Source of the DNA: Anarhynchus alexandrinus
Lineage: Eukaryota; Chordata; Aves; Charadriiformes; Charadriidae
Length of the DNA stretch: 64,000 bases
Reading direction: 5' to 3'
Assembly (NCBI GenBank): GCA_008711295.1
Contig: VUYV01000041.1
Coordinates: 3,364,477-3,428,476 of the forward strand
The translations under genes and the position numbers were made by a program. This document shows positions 38,090-51,000 of this stretch, piece after piece; positions within the stretch are counted from its first letter, which is position 1; each line of letters begins with the position of its first letter. The notes beneath the pieces are model-generated. The model was not told where the DNA came from and searched no databases. It was given only the letters and a program-made list of their open reading frames with translations.

Positions 38090-39035
38090 CCTCAGAAAAT
38101 CTCCAGTCCAACCTCCTGCTCAAAGCAGGATCAGCTGTGAGATCAGATCAGGGCTTTATCCAGGTGAGTCTTGAAAACCTCCAAGGATGGAAACTGCACA
38201 GCCTCTCTGGGCAACCACTGCTTGACTGTCCTGGTGGAGAAAAAGTATCTTCCTACACCCTGAACCCTTCTTGTTTCAACTTATGCCTGTTGACTCTTAC
38301 CCTACCAATGTGCATCGCTGTAAACAGCCTGATTCCCTCTCCTCGATTACTCCCACCTAAGCAGTGAGAGGCAGCTATCAGGTCCCTCTGGAGCCATCCT
38401 TTCTCCAGGCTGAACCAGCCCCGGTCCCTCAGCCTCCCCTCACACGGCAGGTGCTCCTGCTCCCGACCATCTTGGTGGGCCTTTGCTGAGCTCATTCCAG
38501 TTTATCGATGTCCTTCCTGTGCTCAGGGGGCCAAAATTAGCCGTAGTAGCTATATGTGCTCTCATGAGTGCTGAGGGAGATATCACTTCCCTCAATCTAC
38601 TGGCTCTGCTCCTCTTAAAAGAGCCCAGGATGCTGTCGGCCCTCTTTGCTGCCAGGGCACAGTGCTGGCTCGTGTTTGCTGGCTATCACATCCCCACATT
38701 CCATTTCAGCACAGCTGCTCCCCACAGTCAGTCCCCAGCCTGTATTGCTTCTTTCCCAGGTGCAGGACCCCACATTTGTCCCTATTCAATTTCCTAAGGT
38801 TCCTGTTGGCCCATTTCTCCATCCTGCCTAGGTCCCTCTGAATGGCAACCTTGTGCTTTAGCATACTGACTGGTTCCCCCAGTTTGATGTAATCTGTAAG
38901 TCTGGTGAATGTGTGCTTGGTCTCCTCCCCCAGGTCACTGATGTTAAACAGGGCATGTCCCAGCACAGACCTTGTGCTACTCCACTCATCACAGGCCTCC
39001 AGGTTGACTATGACCCATTAACCACTAAAAGACTC
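38090..39035 (-). mobile_element. Older CR1 LINE fragment, minus strand
   Basis: This is about 945 bp of CR1-type sequence on the minus strand. It begins with a decayed 3' portion (ggacctcagaaaatctccag, compare the usual ggaccttgaagatcatcgag). It continues through the [22 protein letters not shown] region, which reads DRGWFSLEKGWLQRDLIAA, and the segment DLGRMEKWANRNLRKLNRDK with CGVLHLGKKQYRLG. The upper end still aligns with the CR1 stretch that encodes the LFNI..NDL and DDTKLG part of the RT, read here with several losses. Multiple frameshifts and stops make it non-functional. Its divergence suggests a different and older subfamily than the copies at 7890 and 24033. The exact upper boundary, near the ccattaaccac sequence, is uncertain. 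Confidence 0.85.
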
Positions 39036-42000
39036 CATTCCAACCTCATACCACCACAGAACAACAAGAGATTGCATCACCTATGTAAAAATGAGTGTTT
39101 TCACAACAGCAATATCACAAACTGCTTTGTGGGCTGCAGTAAGTTTCAAAAGATCATAAAAGAAGTATGTTCTTATCTTATTTGAAACTGAGTCTGTGAA
39201 CACTAAAAAACCACCATCTGTGCAGAGAATATATAATCTTCTTGAAAAGATTATTTGTCCTTATACTTCCCATTTGGTAATCATTTTTTATATTTAGCAT
39301 CTATCACCATGTCAGCAACACTCATTGAAAACAAAGGAACAGAAAGACAGATGCAAGCCACCCTTGAGCACAGGTGTTTACCATACATACCTTAACAGGC
39401 TGCTTAAAACTAAAAAGACAGGAAGGAAAAGATTAGCTTTCTTCCTCACTCTACGATTTGCCAAACTCATAGACACAGGATGTTCTGGAGGCTGAAGTGA
39501 AATTGGGTTCAAAAGAGATGAGATAAATTCAGAGGCTAAACAGTCTCCAGTGACTACAAAACACAGTGATCCAAACACAGCCTTTGGACACATTCAGGTC
39601 TTATACTTCTCCATCACGATCTCCAACCATCTTCTTTCAGAGAAGCAACACTGCACTAGGTAGGCTCTTTTTCCAGGCCAGTCCACAGCTTTTATCAGGC
39701 CTCTCCAACAAAGAGAAATGATTAAAAATAGGGCCTCCCACAAAAAAAACCCAAAACAAAACAAAAAACAAACTTCCCATCAACTGCCTCAGAGTTTCAT
39801 CTTAAGCTCTAGCAGAAAGATCCCACCATTTTCTCTCAGCTGTCATGGTACTCCAGGCTAGTGTTTAATACCCCTACCAGGCTATCACGCAATATTAAGC
39901 ACAGTGACGCAAGAAACAAACCAATCCAGAGATCCAAGTCCAGATCATCTGAATACCCAGAGTAATTATAAGAATGCTTGCAGAACTTCTAGAAATGGGT
40001 ATCTCTATTAACAGTTTACATCGGCATCTTCTAAGAGACAGCATCCATTCCTCAAGGAGCTGGCTAACCTGGAGACAAAAATCTGTCAGTTGCTTCAGAT
40101 AATCTTCTCCTGACTCTTTCTCCAAAATTCTCCTTTGCTATGCTGCCTGCAAAACTGCAGGGATATTCAGAGCACAGAGGTTCTGGGTTCAGTGCATACC
40201 ATCTTGCTGACAAATATCGCTTTATAATGCATTGTGGAGCATGGTCATTTGTTCGTTTGTTTGCTAAGTAATAGCAGTGGTGTAAATAAAGGCTGGGATT
40301 TCTGAGAGGCCCAGCAGATTAAGATCTCTGTTGGCTGGCCTAAAAGTCAAATAATTTCTTTTTCCATAACTCAGAAGAAGGAACTGCTTCCTGCTAATTA
40401 GGTAAGAGGCAATGAAATGTGCTATGTGCTAATTGGGCAGCTTGGAATGTATTGAGAAGGTGGGGAAGATGAAGTGATATAGGATGATGAGAGCATTTGG
40501 GTATGACATTATGAGATAAAAAGTTTGGATAAGATATGAGTAAGGTCATTGTGACACTGATTATATTCAAAATTCAAAAGCAGGGCAAATGTAAGAAAAG
40601 CAGGGTTCATATAATAAAAATCAAATCTTATTTATATGGTTTATAAAAGGCCACGTATGTGGAGCTTCCTCCAAAATGGTGACTCTACCTCTTTATCTCA
40701 ACAGAACAAGATGACCAAAATGTAAGTATGAAAATGATCTCAAACCCCTGGTGGAGTTATGAATTTTAAGAGTACCTCTTTGATTTTAGTAACAACGAAC
40801 GTTTCTGCTTACACAAACTAATAACTTTCCTTTAAGTATCAAATGATTTATTCTGTGCTATAACAATTTATGTCAAGAATGACTTAGAGCAAGAAACATC
40901 TGCAAAATGAAGGTGACACTTCACATTTGCATAATGGTACCTGGTTAGTCCCTAAGCCCATAATAAAATGCACATAAGAAAAATAACAACAAAACACACC
41001 ACTTAAAGCAGTGTTTCACAGTCATAAAATAAATCGCACAACAAATACCAATTTCCCAACAACGTATTACTTCCTATCATCTTCCCAGCCCTATGCAGAA
41101 GGATCCTGTGTTCTGAACACAAGTTCCTGGGAATTATAATTGACGGATTTCTGAAACGTATTATAAATGTTGTTTTTATTTTTTAGGCCACTTATTTGAA
41201 TAAACAACTTTTCTCATAGTTGGAGTTTCTATAGGTGGGTCAGATAACAGCAGGTAATCTGCTTGGAAATTCATGCCTGAGATTTCTAGAGAGGACTAGG
41301 GGGGTTCAGCAGGAGCTGAACCCCGCCGCAACAACATGCTTCTGGAAGTCTCAGACTTGGTTCACAACAGTCTGTTATTTCTGATTTATGGGACTATGGA
41401 CACAATTCAGCACGATGTCAAACACTGTCACTGCCGCAGTGATTTTAATGGGAGGATCACAAGCGGTGACAGAACTATGACCTAGCTACAGGAGTCTCAG
41501 CATACTTTCTGCTGTCCTAAGAAGATAATTTCACTAAATTATATGGGTTTCTTAATTGCTCCACACATTATTAATTCATAGCTGACTCATCTTCAAGGCC
41601 TTACACACGCCCAGGACCATAAGAAAAAAAACAACACGTTGTATTTGAGGATCAGAGGACGCTATCCACACAGCTATGCCTTTGTGAATTAGCCAAATGT
41701 TTTCTCCATTTTATAAATGGACACATTGAGCTACAGTACTTTTGCTCCTTGCCCATCCTTGCCTTGCATCTGTTTTTCCAGAAAAGTCTGACTGAGTTCA
41801 CAGAAGTTATGGGGTTCATACTGTGCCGAATATGTGAGCTATAATGTAGGCGGGCAGGCTAAACAGTACCTTACAACTCTACACTTCCCCTGCCAAGCCC
41901 AGCCTTAAAATTGCATTGACGGGATCCGTATCTTCTATGTTTCCTTCCTAGGTTTTAATCGCAGGACCGTTTTCTATCTCTTAAGAGGAGTTATGGGGTT

Positions 42001-42489
42001 CCTCAGCTCTATTCCTGCATGGTTACACTATGTCAGTGACAAGAACTTCCCTGGGACAGTTGCTATGCGTTTCTCCCAGATTTTCCAATCTTTGAATTTT
42101 GAGTGTGCGTAGATCACCTTGTCTTTCTAAATGATTGTATCCACGTCTGCCCTTTTCAAACTTTTCTGCATATCTAATCCCAGACTTTAAGCAGACGTTT
42201 TACATGTGTGGCACTAGCTGAATTTCAAGGGCTGGAGTGACTTTGCAGTGGTACAACTAGGCTCCTGCATGCTCTTGGCTGTCCTCAGACAGAGCGACCC
42301 ATGTGTCTTAGCAGATGTAGCTACTGGCCACAATCTTCCCAGAGGCATGCTAGTTTTCACCCCATCTCATGACGGATGAGTCCTACAGCACCAGAAGAGT
42401 GGCAGTCTGAATGAGGGTCCTAAGTTCTAAAGTTAGATGCTGAACCCCCCCAGTCTTGTCTAACCTTTTGCCTTATCACAAGCCATTTT
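39036..42489. other. Intronic sequence, hairpin but no gene
   Basis: This is AT-rich non-coding sequence with an A/C-only run at 39740-39772 and a perfect 10-bp hairpin at 41301-41324. Open frames are rare between 40200 and 43700, in keeping with high AT content. Nothing coding is supported. Confidence 0.45.
41301..41324. other. Perfect 10-bp stem, 4-base loop hairpin
   Basis: GGGGTTCAGC at 41301-41310 is followed by the loop AGGA and the exact complement GCTGAACCCC at 41315-41324. There is no T-run after it, and this is a eukaryotic intron, so it is not a bacterial-type terminator. It may fold in RNA or extrude as a cruciform. It is also compatible with chance at 64 kb scale. Confidence 0.6.
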
Positions 42490-42905
42490 ATTTCAGATTG
42501 TTGCTCTTGTCCTAAGTTCATCTGTGTTTGAATACAGGACAAATTTATGTTTGGCTACAGCACATCTTCCAGAAAATTTTCCAGTCTTTACTAGCAGATA
42601 TCAAGAAATATTTAATTTGTCAACCAGCAGTTTCCTCTAAAGGTTAGCCACCTCCCTTATTAAAAATATGAACCCTGCTTCTAATTTGAAATTTTCTGGC
42701 TTCAGCTTCCAGCCACTGATTCCTGTTATGCCTTCTGCTCCTGTTCAAGTGACCTTTAGTAACCAACTGTTTTAGCATCAAGTATTTTCTCCCCATGAAG
42801 GTACTTAGACATTACAAATGACCCAATTCTCTAGTTTCATTTTAACAAAAGAACTCAAACTGTTAAGTTTAACTCTCTCCTTAAGTAATTGGAGGTCATA
42901 TAAAA
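42490..42905 (-). mobile_element. Ancient CR1/L3-like LINE remnant, minus strand
   Basis: Read on the minus strand, this stretch resembles the 3' third of an old CR1-superfamily LINE found across birds and turtles. The matching plus-strand pieces are ttctggcttcagcttccagc at 42696-42715, tccccatgaaggtacttaga at 42791-42810, and aactctctccttaag at about 42870-42885. A weaker match continues leftwards through the atcaagaaa segment (about 42599-42608). It is heavily decayed with no open frame left. The family name rests on my recall of the consensus and not on an alignment, and the boundaries are approximate. Confidence 0.55.
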
Positions 42906-43669
42906 AAATATCTTGTTTTCCCTCAATTCTTCATTCTCTTAATTAGAGCCAAATGTTAGAAATATCCTTAGAAAGACAGAAATAGGCAAGAGATCCCTGC
43001 TTGGCCTAGTTACACACCATGACTCAACAGTGGCCACAGAGTTGCAACACATTAAAACTTAAAAAAAAAAAAGAAAAAGCACTACTTATGCAGGCAGTGG
43101 GCCAAAGTTACTCCCTGTAAATCTAGTATAGTATTGAACACTTATAAATTATTAACTAGCACAGAAGTTAGAAAGTTAAACTACAACAAGAGAAAAAAAA
43201 AGACCCCAACTGGAATAGCAAAACAGTATACAAAATCACAATCTCCAGATTTCACTCTGATTTAGCTTACAGTATGAAAAAATTTAGTCACATCTGAAAA
43301 GCCATAATATTGCAGTGTTATGTGGCCTTCTTCCCTCTGATGCCTAAAGAACTCGTGAATTATTATTGCTAACCTGCTTGATCCAAAACTCAAGAATACT
43401 TTTTTGCACTGATTTTATGTCCTTTTTTGGCAACTAGAATTACAAAGAAAAAAAAAAGCTTGAAAAGTTTTACTAATTATTTGTTAAATTAAACTAAAAT
43501 ATATTTTTCCGCCTTAAAAGTAGCCAGCTTAAAATTGCACCTGAGTTTCACAATCTATCAAGATGCTAGCTAGCAAATTCACTGGCTGAGAAAGTAATGC
43601 AACAGCATATCAGCTGCTGCTTTTATCCTCAGACCTTTCATGGCAACCTGATAGCCTTCTACGACGAGA

Positions 43670-43933
43670 TCACAGAATCATAGAATCATTATGGCTGGAA
43701 AAGACCTTTAAGACCATCAAGTCCAACCGTTATCTAACTCTACCAGGCCCACTTCTAAACCATGTCCCTGAGCACCATATCTAGACGGCTTTTAAATACA
43801 TCCAAGGGTGGTGATTCAGCCACTTCCCTGGGCAGCCTGTTCCAGTCTTTGACAAGCCTTTCAGTGTAGAAGTTTTTCCTAATGTCTAACCTAAACCTCC
43901 CCTGGCGCAACTTGACGCCATTTCCTCTGCTTG
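43670..43933 (-). mobile_element. CR1 LINE 3' end, minus strand, 264 bp
   Basis: This is a short CR1 3' fragment. It begins with the terminal motif atcacagaatcatagaatca on the plus strand and continues through the segment encoding [20 protein letters not shown] and RLPREVAE on the minus strand, followed by the CR1 3' untranslated end. It stops at about 43933, where a second CR1 in the opposite orientation begins. The subfamily differs from the 7890 and 24033 copies ([13 protein letters not shown] against [13 protein letters not shown]). Confidence 0.92.
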
Positions 43934-43939
43934 GTGTCA

Positions 43940-45095
43940 AGGGGAGAGCAGCAAATGTTGTTTATCTCGACTTCAGTAACACTTTTGACACTGTCTACTA
44001 CAACATCCTAGTAGACAAGTGACTTGGTTCGTTCTAGTTATGCAGACAGTGAGATAGACTGAAAAGGGAACAAGCTGCTGGGCACCAAGGGTTGCGGTTA
44101 GCAGCACAAAGTCCAGCTAGAGGCAAGTCACTAGCAGCGTACCCCAGGGGAAGATACTGTGGGCCAAAACTATTTAACCTCTTCATTGATGATCTGGACG
44201 ATGGGACAGAGGGCACCCTCAGCAAGGCTGCAGATGATACAAAACTGGGAGCAGTGTTTGATAAACCAGAGGGTCGTGCTGCCATCCAGAGGGACCTGGA
44301 CAGGCTGGAGAATTGGGCCAACAGGAACCTCACGCAGCTCAGCAAAGGGAAATGCCAAGTCCTGTACCTGGGCAGGAATGACCCCAGGCACCAGTAGAGG
44401 CTGGGAAGCAGCTCCCCAGAGAAGGACCTTGGGGTCTTGATGAACAAGCTGACCATGAGCCAGCAATGCGTCCTTGCAGCAAAGCAGGCCAACAGCCTCC
44501 AGGGCTGCATTAGGCAGAGCATCATTGAGGGAGATGATCCATTGAAGGAGAGATCCTTCCCCTCTACTCAGCCCTGGGGAGACACAGCTGGAGGGCTGGG
44601 TCTAGTGCTGAGCTCCCCAGAAAAAGAGAGACATAGACATGCTGGACTAAGTCCAGCAAGGGGCCAGGAAGATGATGAAAGGGCTTGGAGCATCTGATGT
44701 ACAAGGAGAGGCTGAGAGAGCTGGGAGTGTTCAGCTTGGAGAAAAGAAGCTCAGGGGGACCCTAGCCATATGTGCAAATACCAGATGGGGGGAAGTAAAA
44801 AAGATGGAGCCAGGCTCTTCTCAGTGGTGCCCAGCAACAGGATGACAGGCAATGGGGGCAAATTCAAATCCAGGAAACTCAAACACAAGAAAATGTTTTA
44901 CTGAGAAAGTGATCAAACACTGGACCAGGTTGCCCAGAGAGGTTGTGGAGCCTCCATCCTTGGAGATGCTCAAAATCTGATGGGTCACAGTCCTGAGCAA
45001 CCTGCTCTGGCTCACTCTGCTCTCAGCAGAGGGTTGGACTAGATGATGCCCAAAGGTCCCTGCCAGCCTCAACCATTCCGTCATTCCGTGATGCA
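43940..45095 (+). mobile_element. CR1 LINE copy with RT catalytic region remnants, plus strand
   Basis: This is the longest CR1 copy in the window, about 1.15 kb. It starts inside the reverse transcriptase, with the segment [20 protein letters not shown] at about 43957-44016, which contains the RT metal-binding FDTV region. It then shows KLFNLFIDDLDDGTEGTLSK and AADDTKLGAVFD, where the ADD pair is the second half of the RT active site. [19 protein letters not shown] and KCQVLYLGRNDP follow, then a stop at 44395-44397. Later blocks are shifted or decayed. The 3' end (caaccattccgtcattccgt) lies at about 45071-45090. Stops and frameshifts make it inactive, and the frames on its antisense strand are not genes. 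Confidence 0.92.
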
Positions 45096-48000
45096 GTGAC
45101 TGTGCATGTGAAAGTAGCAATTCTTTTCATTAGGGATATCATTTTGCCACTCTGAGAAGTCACTTGCCCCTTGCTGCAAAGTAATGTGTTTTGAAAATTC
45201 CACACTCCGTAGAATTTTGTTTTCTTGGCCTTTTTGATAAATATTTCTTTTCCCTTGCCTCGTCCACTCTGTTAAGAAGAATGAAATCCTTCCAATCTGA
45301 AACAACCTAATGTGTTTTGGGGGTGAAAAAGCAGGAAGAGGATGATAATCCAGGATGAATGGTCAAATATCACTTCTGATGCTAGCAGAAAATACAACAG
45401 GCTATATTTAGAGAAGTCTGAAAATGGACTCTTGAGATGGCTTTGTCAACACTCGTGATAAGTGGGACTATCCATATGCTTGAAGTTAGGCTTGTGATTA
45501 AGAACTCCACTGAATAAGGGCCAGAGTAACAAACGATGAAGCTCCTTGAATTCTGCTCAGCATATGGACAAAGTTTAGAGCAATAAAATCAGTCAAACAA
45601 GCCAGACTAACTCAAATGCAGCTGTATCCCTTGCTGGCTTTTCACTGATTGTCCCTAGTAATGAGGATATACCCATTAGCCCTTGAAGTTACATCCAATT
45701 TACTTATGCAGTTTCTATGCCACAAATACCGATTCACAATCAGTTTGATCTACATTCATAAACCTGCTAAGAAATTATTTCCATTTCAAACTCCTAAACG
45801 CAAGTCATTAGAAAAAAAGACACTAAGGTTGCTGGACAAGTCCAGATAGAGCCAAAATGGCAAAATAGCTTTGTTACCAGAAAACTGAGGTCATTCTCAA
45901 ACACATACATATATGCCTTACAATGCAAATCATCCTGAGATATCCACTGATGTGCACCATAGTCATACGACAGAACAGGCTATATATACACAACACGTAC
46001 AACATGCCATAGGAGAAGTACAACATATAGTTGTACTAACACTATAAAACATATAGTTTTATTCATTATAGGGACATTTTAGCAGAAACAGGGCACCAGG
46101 GGTCACAAACATGAAATACTCTAATCTCCATTGTGCTTTAACATAAAATTGGCCCTTAAGGTCAAGAGGACTGAGGGAAGAAGGACAGGGCAGTTTTAGC
46201 CAGTTTCACTATTACTCACTAATAAATCAGCTTGGCAACTTGTCCTCATTTTAATTTCGATATTCTGGAAGGAAAATAAAATAATAATTTGGGGATAGAA
46301 AACTTCAGAATAGGTAGTTGTGTTGCTAAGGAGTCCCACTGGCTGCAATTTGATTTGGAGAGTTGGTTCTTTTGGGTTCGTTGGATTGTTTTGGGTGTGC
46401 GTGTTGCTTTTCTTGTAACTTGGAGAGAAGTACCGGAGAGCTGTGTGTTTTTATGCTGCACAGAAAATACCACTTCCGATGGGGCTGGTGAACAAATACG
46501 CCCTAACCACACTCAGAGAGCTCTTTTTTATTACTGTCTTGAATCACACTTGAAGAGCTCTTTTTTTATTATTACCTTGAATAAAAGAAATATGAGATGA
46601 ATCAGTTTCTCCCTTGCTTGTTTTCTCTCCTTCACATAAAAAAAATGACAGCCCCAAGATTAATTTTACCATTTAACACATGAATTCAAAAGTGTAGCTC
46701 AGGTTCATTATCAAATGCCAGTAAATTTTCTAAAGAAAGGACTGATCAGCCTTCCCCACCTTCCACAGGCATCAAAGGGCCCCAAGGGGCCTCCAGTTCC
46801 CCTTATACTCTGGTAAAAGCAAACCCCAGCTCAGAGAGGAAAAAGAGAGATTCAGTATTTTGGCCTTGATACACAGATTCTATTAAAATGAGCCAACAAA
46901 CCTCAGGGAGAAAAGAATAACAGGAATGAGGGGGATGCTCTGAACACTCAAGCCACCTGCTCTAGTCTCTCTAGCCTCAATGACTGCACCTAAGTTTCAA
47001 GGATTTCTTTCCTGATGCTGGCTATAGAAAGCTCTGATTTACTACAGACAAGAAGTACTTCAAGTCACTTTAAAAGCCTAACAGTATAATAAAAATAAAA
47101 AGCAAAGCAGCAACTTCAGCTGACAGTCCCTGGTTTCTGCGAGGACCTCTGCTATTTGTATCACTCCACCAAGCAAAGCCCACACCAAATGGATGTTCTG
47201 GCAGAGGTCCCAGATACACACGCCACCAAGTCACACCACTCCTACTAATGAGAAGGAGCAAGCTGCAGCAGCGGTTCCTCAACATCTTTTCCTCTCTGCT
47301 CTCCTGGGATACATTCCTTATGCCCTCTCCTACCTTCCCCAGCCAGCTGGAGAACTGCTGACCCTGGGAGAAATAAGGAAGGGCGAGATGGGGAACTGCA
47401 GCCTGTGTCCTATGAGGAAGAGGCTGCTCTTCCAAGAAAACTACGGGGAGGGCAGCTAGCAGTGACTGGGCAGGGGTGGCAGGAGGTAGGTACCCACAGC
47501 TGACCACAGCTAGAGGAGGGTCAGCTGGCAGCTTCCATGATGAAAGACTGATGCTGTGCTGGCCACTAGTTCCCACGCACATCTGCTTCTCCTGCTTGCT
47601 GTGTTGTCTGCCCTCCTCCTTCATCTTCCCCAAACAACTGCAGGCTCCCCCGGCCCTGTACCAGCCCCTTCTTCCCAGGTGCTCCCTTCGCTCTGCTCCC
47701 CGAAGCGCGCCACGGCGCAACCCGCCCCAGCCCCCCCATGTATATTCCACATTCCCCGTCAGACAGAGGTGTGTCCCGGCTTGGCAAGCCACCATGCTGC
47801 ATCGCTGGGAAAAGAACAGCAAAACATTATACGGTGTGAAAAGCTGCTTGGATGGGAGGGTAGGCAGCTGGTATGTGAGAGGAGGAAGATTCAGAGGGAA
47901 AAGTTGCAGAGCAAAGCCAAGCCCAGATGAGACACTGAGCAGTAGGCACAGTAACAGCAGGAGAGAGAAAAAGTAAAGACAAAGATCTTCCTTCAAAGGA

Positions 48001-51000
48001 GCTGGAAAGGATTATGTAGGATTGTGACCACATCTTTCCTCAACCATCCAGACCCGCCTTCCAGCTAAGCAGAAAAAAGGAGAGCTCATTTTTTATTATG
48101 CACAAGGAAGCTCTGGGAAGCTTCTTTTGAGAAGAGTGGCTATTCTTCATTCAGGGGACAAGAAACAGATTTTTCTTTTGCAGATTGCTTCAAGCACTGA
48201 GACAATCCAGGTGCTGGTTTCTTCCTGAAGCCTGGGAAGAGCCCTAAGCGTGCAAAAAATATTCATGAGCAGAATAGTTAGCTCATTCCAGAAAGCCATG
48301 GGAAGGAAGAGCAAACAGATCCACCAGACTGTGACGGCATCTGTGCATGCTGGAAGTGAAGTGGGACACTTTGGGGAGCAGCCAGAATGGGGGATGGGTG
48401 AGGGCAGAGGCCTTGGCCACACTCAAGATCCACAGAAGGTCTAATAGAAGGGACTGAGCGTTTGGAAACCAGGGAGTGGAAGCATAAGCAGCTTGAGGTT
48501 TCCAAGAGGGGAATCACAAAGGGAGTCATGACTGGGCAAAAATGGAGAGAGGTCTCTAAGGAAGGCACTGAAACACACATATATATCCCTTACATCATTG
48601 TCTAGGGAATTAACATCTCTTCTCGATGCTCCATGCTGGGTACCCGGGTGGGTTTGGGGGTACACCGTACCACCAAGAGGGGGGGAGACCCTGCTGCTGA
48701 GTACACAGGATCCAGCACAGGTCTCACCGTCCAGTAGAAGCCACCACAGTGCTGAAGCCAGATTTATCACTCTGCTAAATCAATACAATTTACACTATGT
48801 AAGGCAAAGTCAAAGGAAGAGGAAGGTGGTTTCTCAATGCTGTTTTGGGGTGTGACATGAACCACACTATACAGCCCTGAATCAGCCCCTCTCCTTCTGC
48901 AGGAAAGAGGTCCCTCTTCTCTACAGGCCCACTAGTGGAAGGGACTGGCAGATGAACTTGATGGCACAGTCTCGGGGGATGTGGCAGCCATTCAGACAAC
49001 AGCCAGCATGAAAAATCACTGGGCATCTCTGTGTTATGAGATTTTGGATGGTTTATCTTATCCACTCCTGTGGTCAACACCGTTGAATGGGAGAAAAAGT
49101 TGTGGTATGTTCCAAGAAAACAGGGTCCTGCAGGAGAAGGGGATGACAAGTTAGAGACAGACCTAGTAGGTGCCAGCAGAGGCACTCTCTGCACAGGGAC
49201 ATCGTAAGGGTGGCGATTTGCTGCCTTTCCCTGAGGGATGTGAGAGTCCAGCAGAGCTGTGGTGATGGCAGCCAGCACCGAGTCCTGTACGAGGCACTTG
49301 GGAGTGGTACAGCTTCAAAGATCCAGCACGCCCTTCCCTTGAAAGGTGTTGTGCAGATTACATCACATTTAAAACACACTTCATCACAGGGGCATACACT
49401 CTCCTTTCGTATTCTCACTTACCTACCAATAAGTCATTCAAATGAAAAATTACTCTCCAAGACAGCACAGGAATTTACCACACCCAGTTTCAACGCCTGC
49501 TCCCAGCAGCACAGGCATAGAGACATTTTATGGAGGGATCTATTTTATTTTTTTTTCTTGTTATTTTTATGCATTTCAGCTAGCCAGAGACTTCTGACCA
49601 ACAGAATCATTATATGTGAGGAAACTCTTCAGGTTTAAATAATTATTCTTAAATATTAAAAGTTTAGTACTCAAAGGGAATCTGATGGCAAAAGCAAAAA
49701 ACACAACTGATATCAGCATTACAAGTAAGTCTGCACTAAAAGGCCAACTCTGCTCTTCCTTGGCAGGAGAAAATTGCAGGTTAGGATCTTGCAAATACAG
49801 AGCTTCACCCAAGTTACCTGTTACAACGAAGTGAGAAAATTGATGTTACTCCTGTCACTTGTAACTGCTACAGAGTGGACTCAAGCCAGTCTCTACACAC
49901 AACTACAAGTGCCAACATGTCAAGCAAAAGCATGCATATCAACAGGAACGTCGCTTTCTCAGCACTGAGAAAACTATAATTTAATTTACTATGGTTGACA
50001 TAAAGCAAACACCAGCTATCAGAAAGGAGATTGCCTGTATCATTAGAATCTACTGAAGCAACTCAGCTGGAGAAAAGGAAAAGCTTTTACCCAGCAAAGT
50101 AAAGTGCAAGTGAAGAAAAAGAAGAGTAAGGCAATATTCAAGATGCCGGTAAGACCAATTATCTGGCCCATCAATCTAAAAGAGCAGCATTAAATCTTGA
50201 AATGGCTAATCATCTATCTGGTTCTGAAGGTATGCTGCAGAACCTCAACGAAGCACAGGTATTGTGTACTGCTTGCTTATGACTGGCCTGGCTAACAGCA
50301 CACAGCCAGTATATGCTATAGTATTGGCTCTCAAATGGGAGAAGTGTGGAATGTATCCCAGGATGCACGCCAGGACAAGGAGTAGGAAGGTATTGCGTTG
50401 GGAGGCAGCCAGTCTTAGCTTTTTGAGGGCCACGTTAGGGAAGCGAGATATGGGCTCGAACGCACAGCCCGTGCCTGCTGGAGAAGCCGCTGCCGAGACC
50501 CAGCTCTGATGCAAAGGGAAATGGTCAGCCCTCCGCCAAGCTGTGGAAGAGCCCATTTCACTACCAGTTGTTGTCTGTTTCAGACCTGCTTTCCCCTTAC
50601 AGATTGTTGGAAAAGCTCCTCTTTGCACACATCAGTAATTCTTACTCATGAGATAAACCTGGGCTGGGATAAACGAAGCATTTGTTGCCATGTGCTGACT
50701 GACTACTGGGAGAGCACTTGCACTCTTGACTGACAACTCATTTAAGCTGGGCTCAGACTCATTAAGACAAAGACATTATTCACTTCTCTCGGATGGCAGA
50801 AACTGTTGTAATCCCAAACAGGATTAGCGGAGCTATATCGTTTTACATCATGTGGGAACCAGCCTGTTTACCTTAAACTGCATTTAACTTCATAGGCTAC
50901 TTATTTCATCCTTTCCCAGGAGTGATCATCATGATCCTGAAAAGAGAGGCAGGAGAGCTACACTGGGCATTAAAACCCAACAAGATAGGTCTGGTGGCTG

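Noticed and set aside
41301..41324. Hairpin as a transcription terminator
   Set aside because: The context is a vertebrate intron with no following T-run, so intrinsic termination does not apply.
44034..44525. 163-codon minus-strand frame
   Set aside because: It is the antisense of the plus-strand CR1 copy at 43940-45095.
48790..49278. 162-codon minus-strand frame
   Set aside because: No recognisable domain, composition-driven, with overlapping open frames on the other strand.
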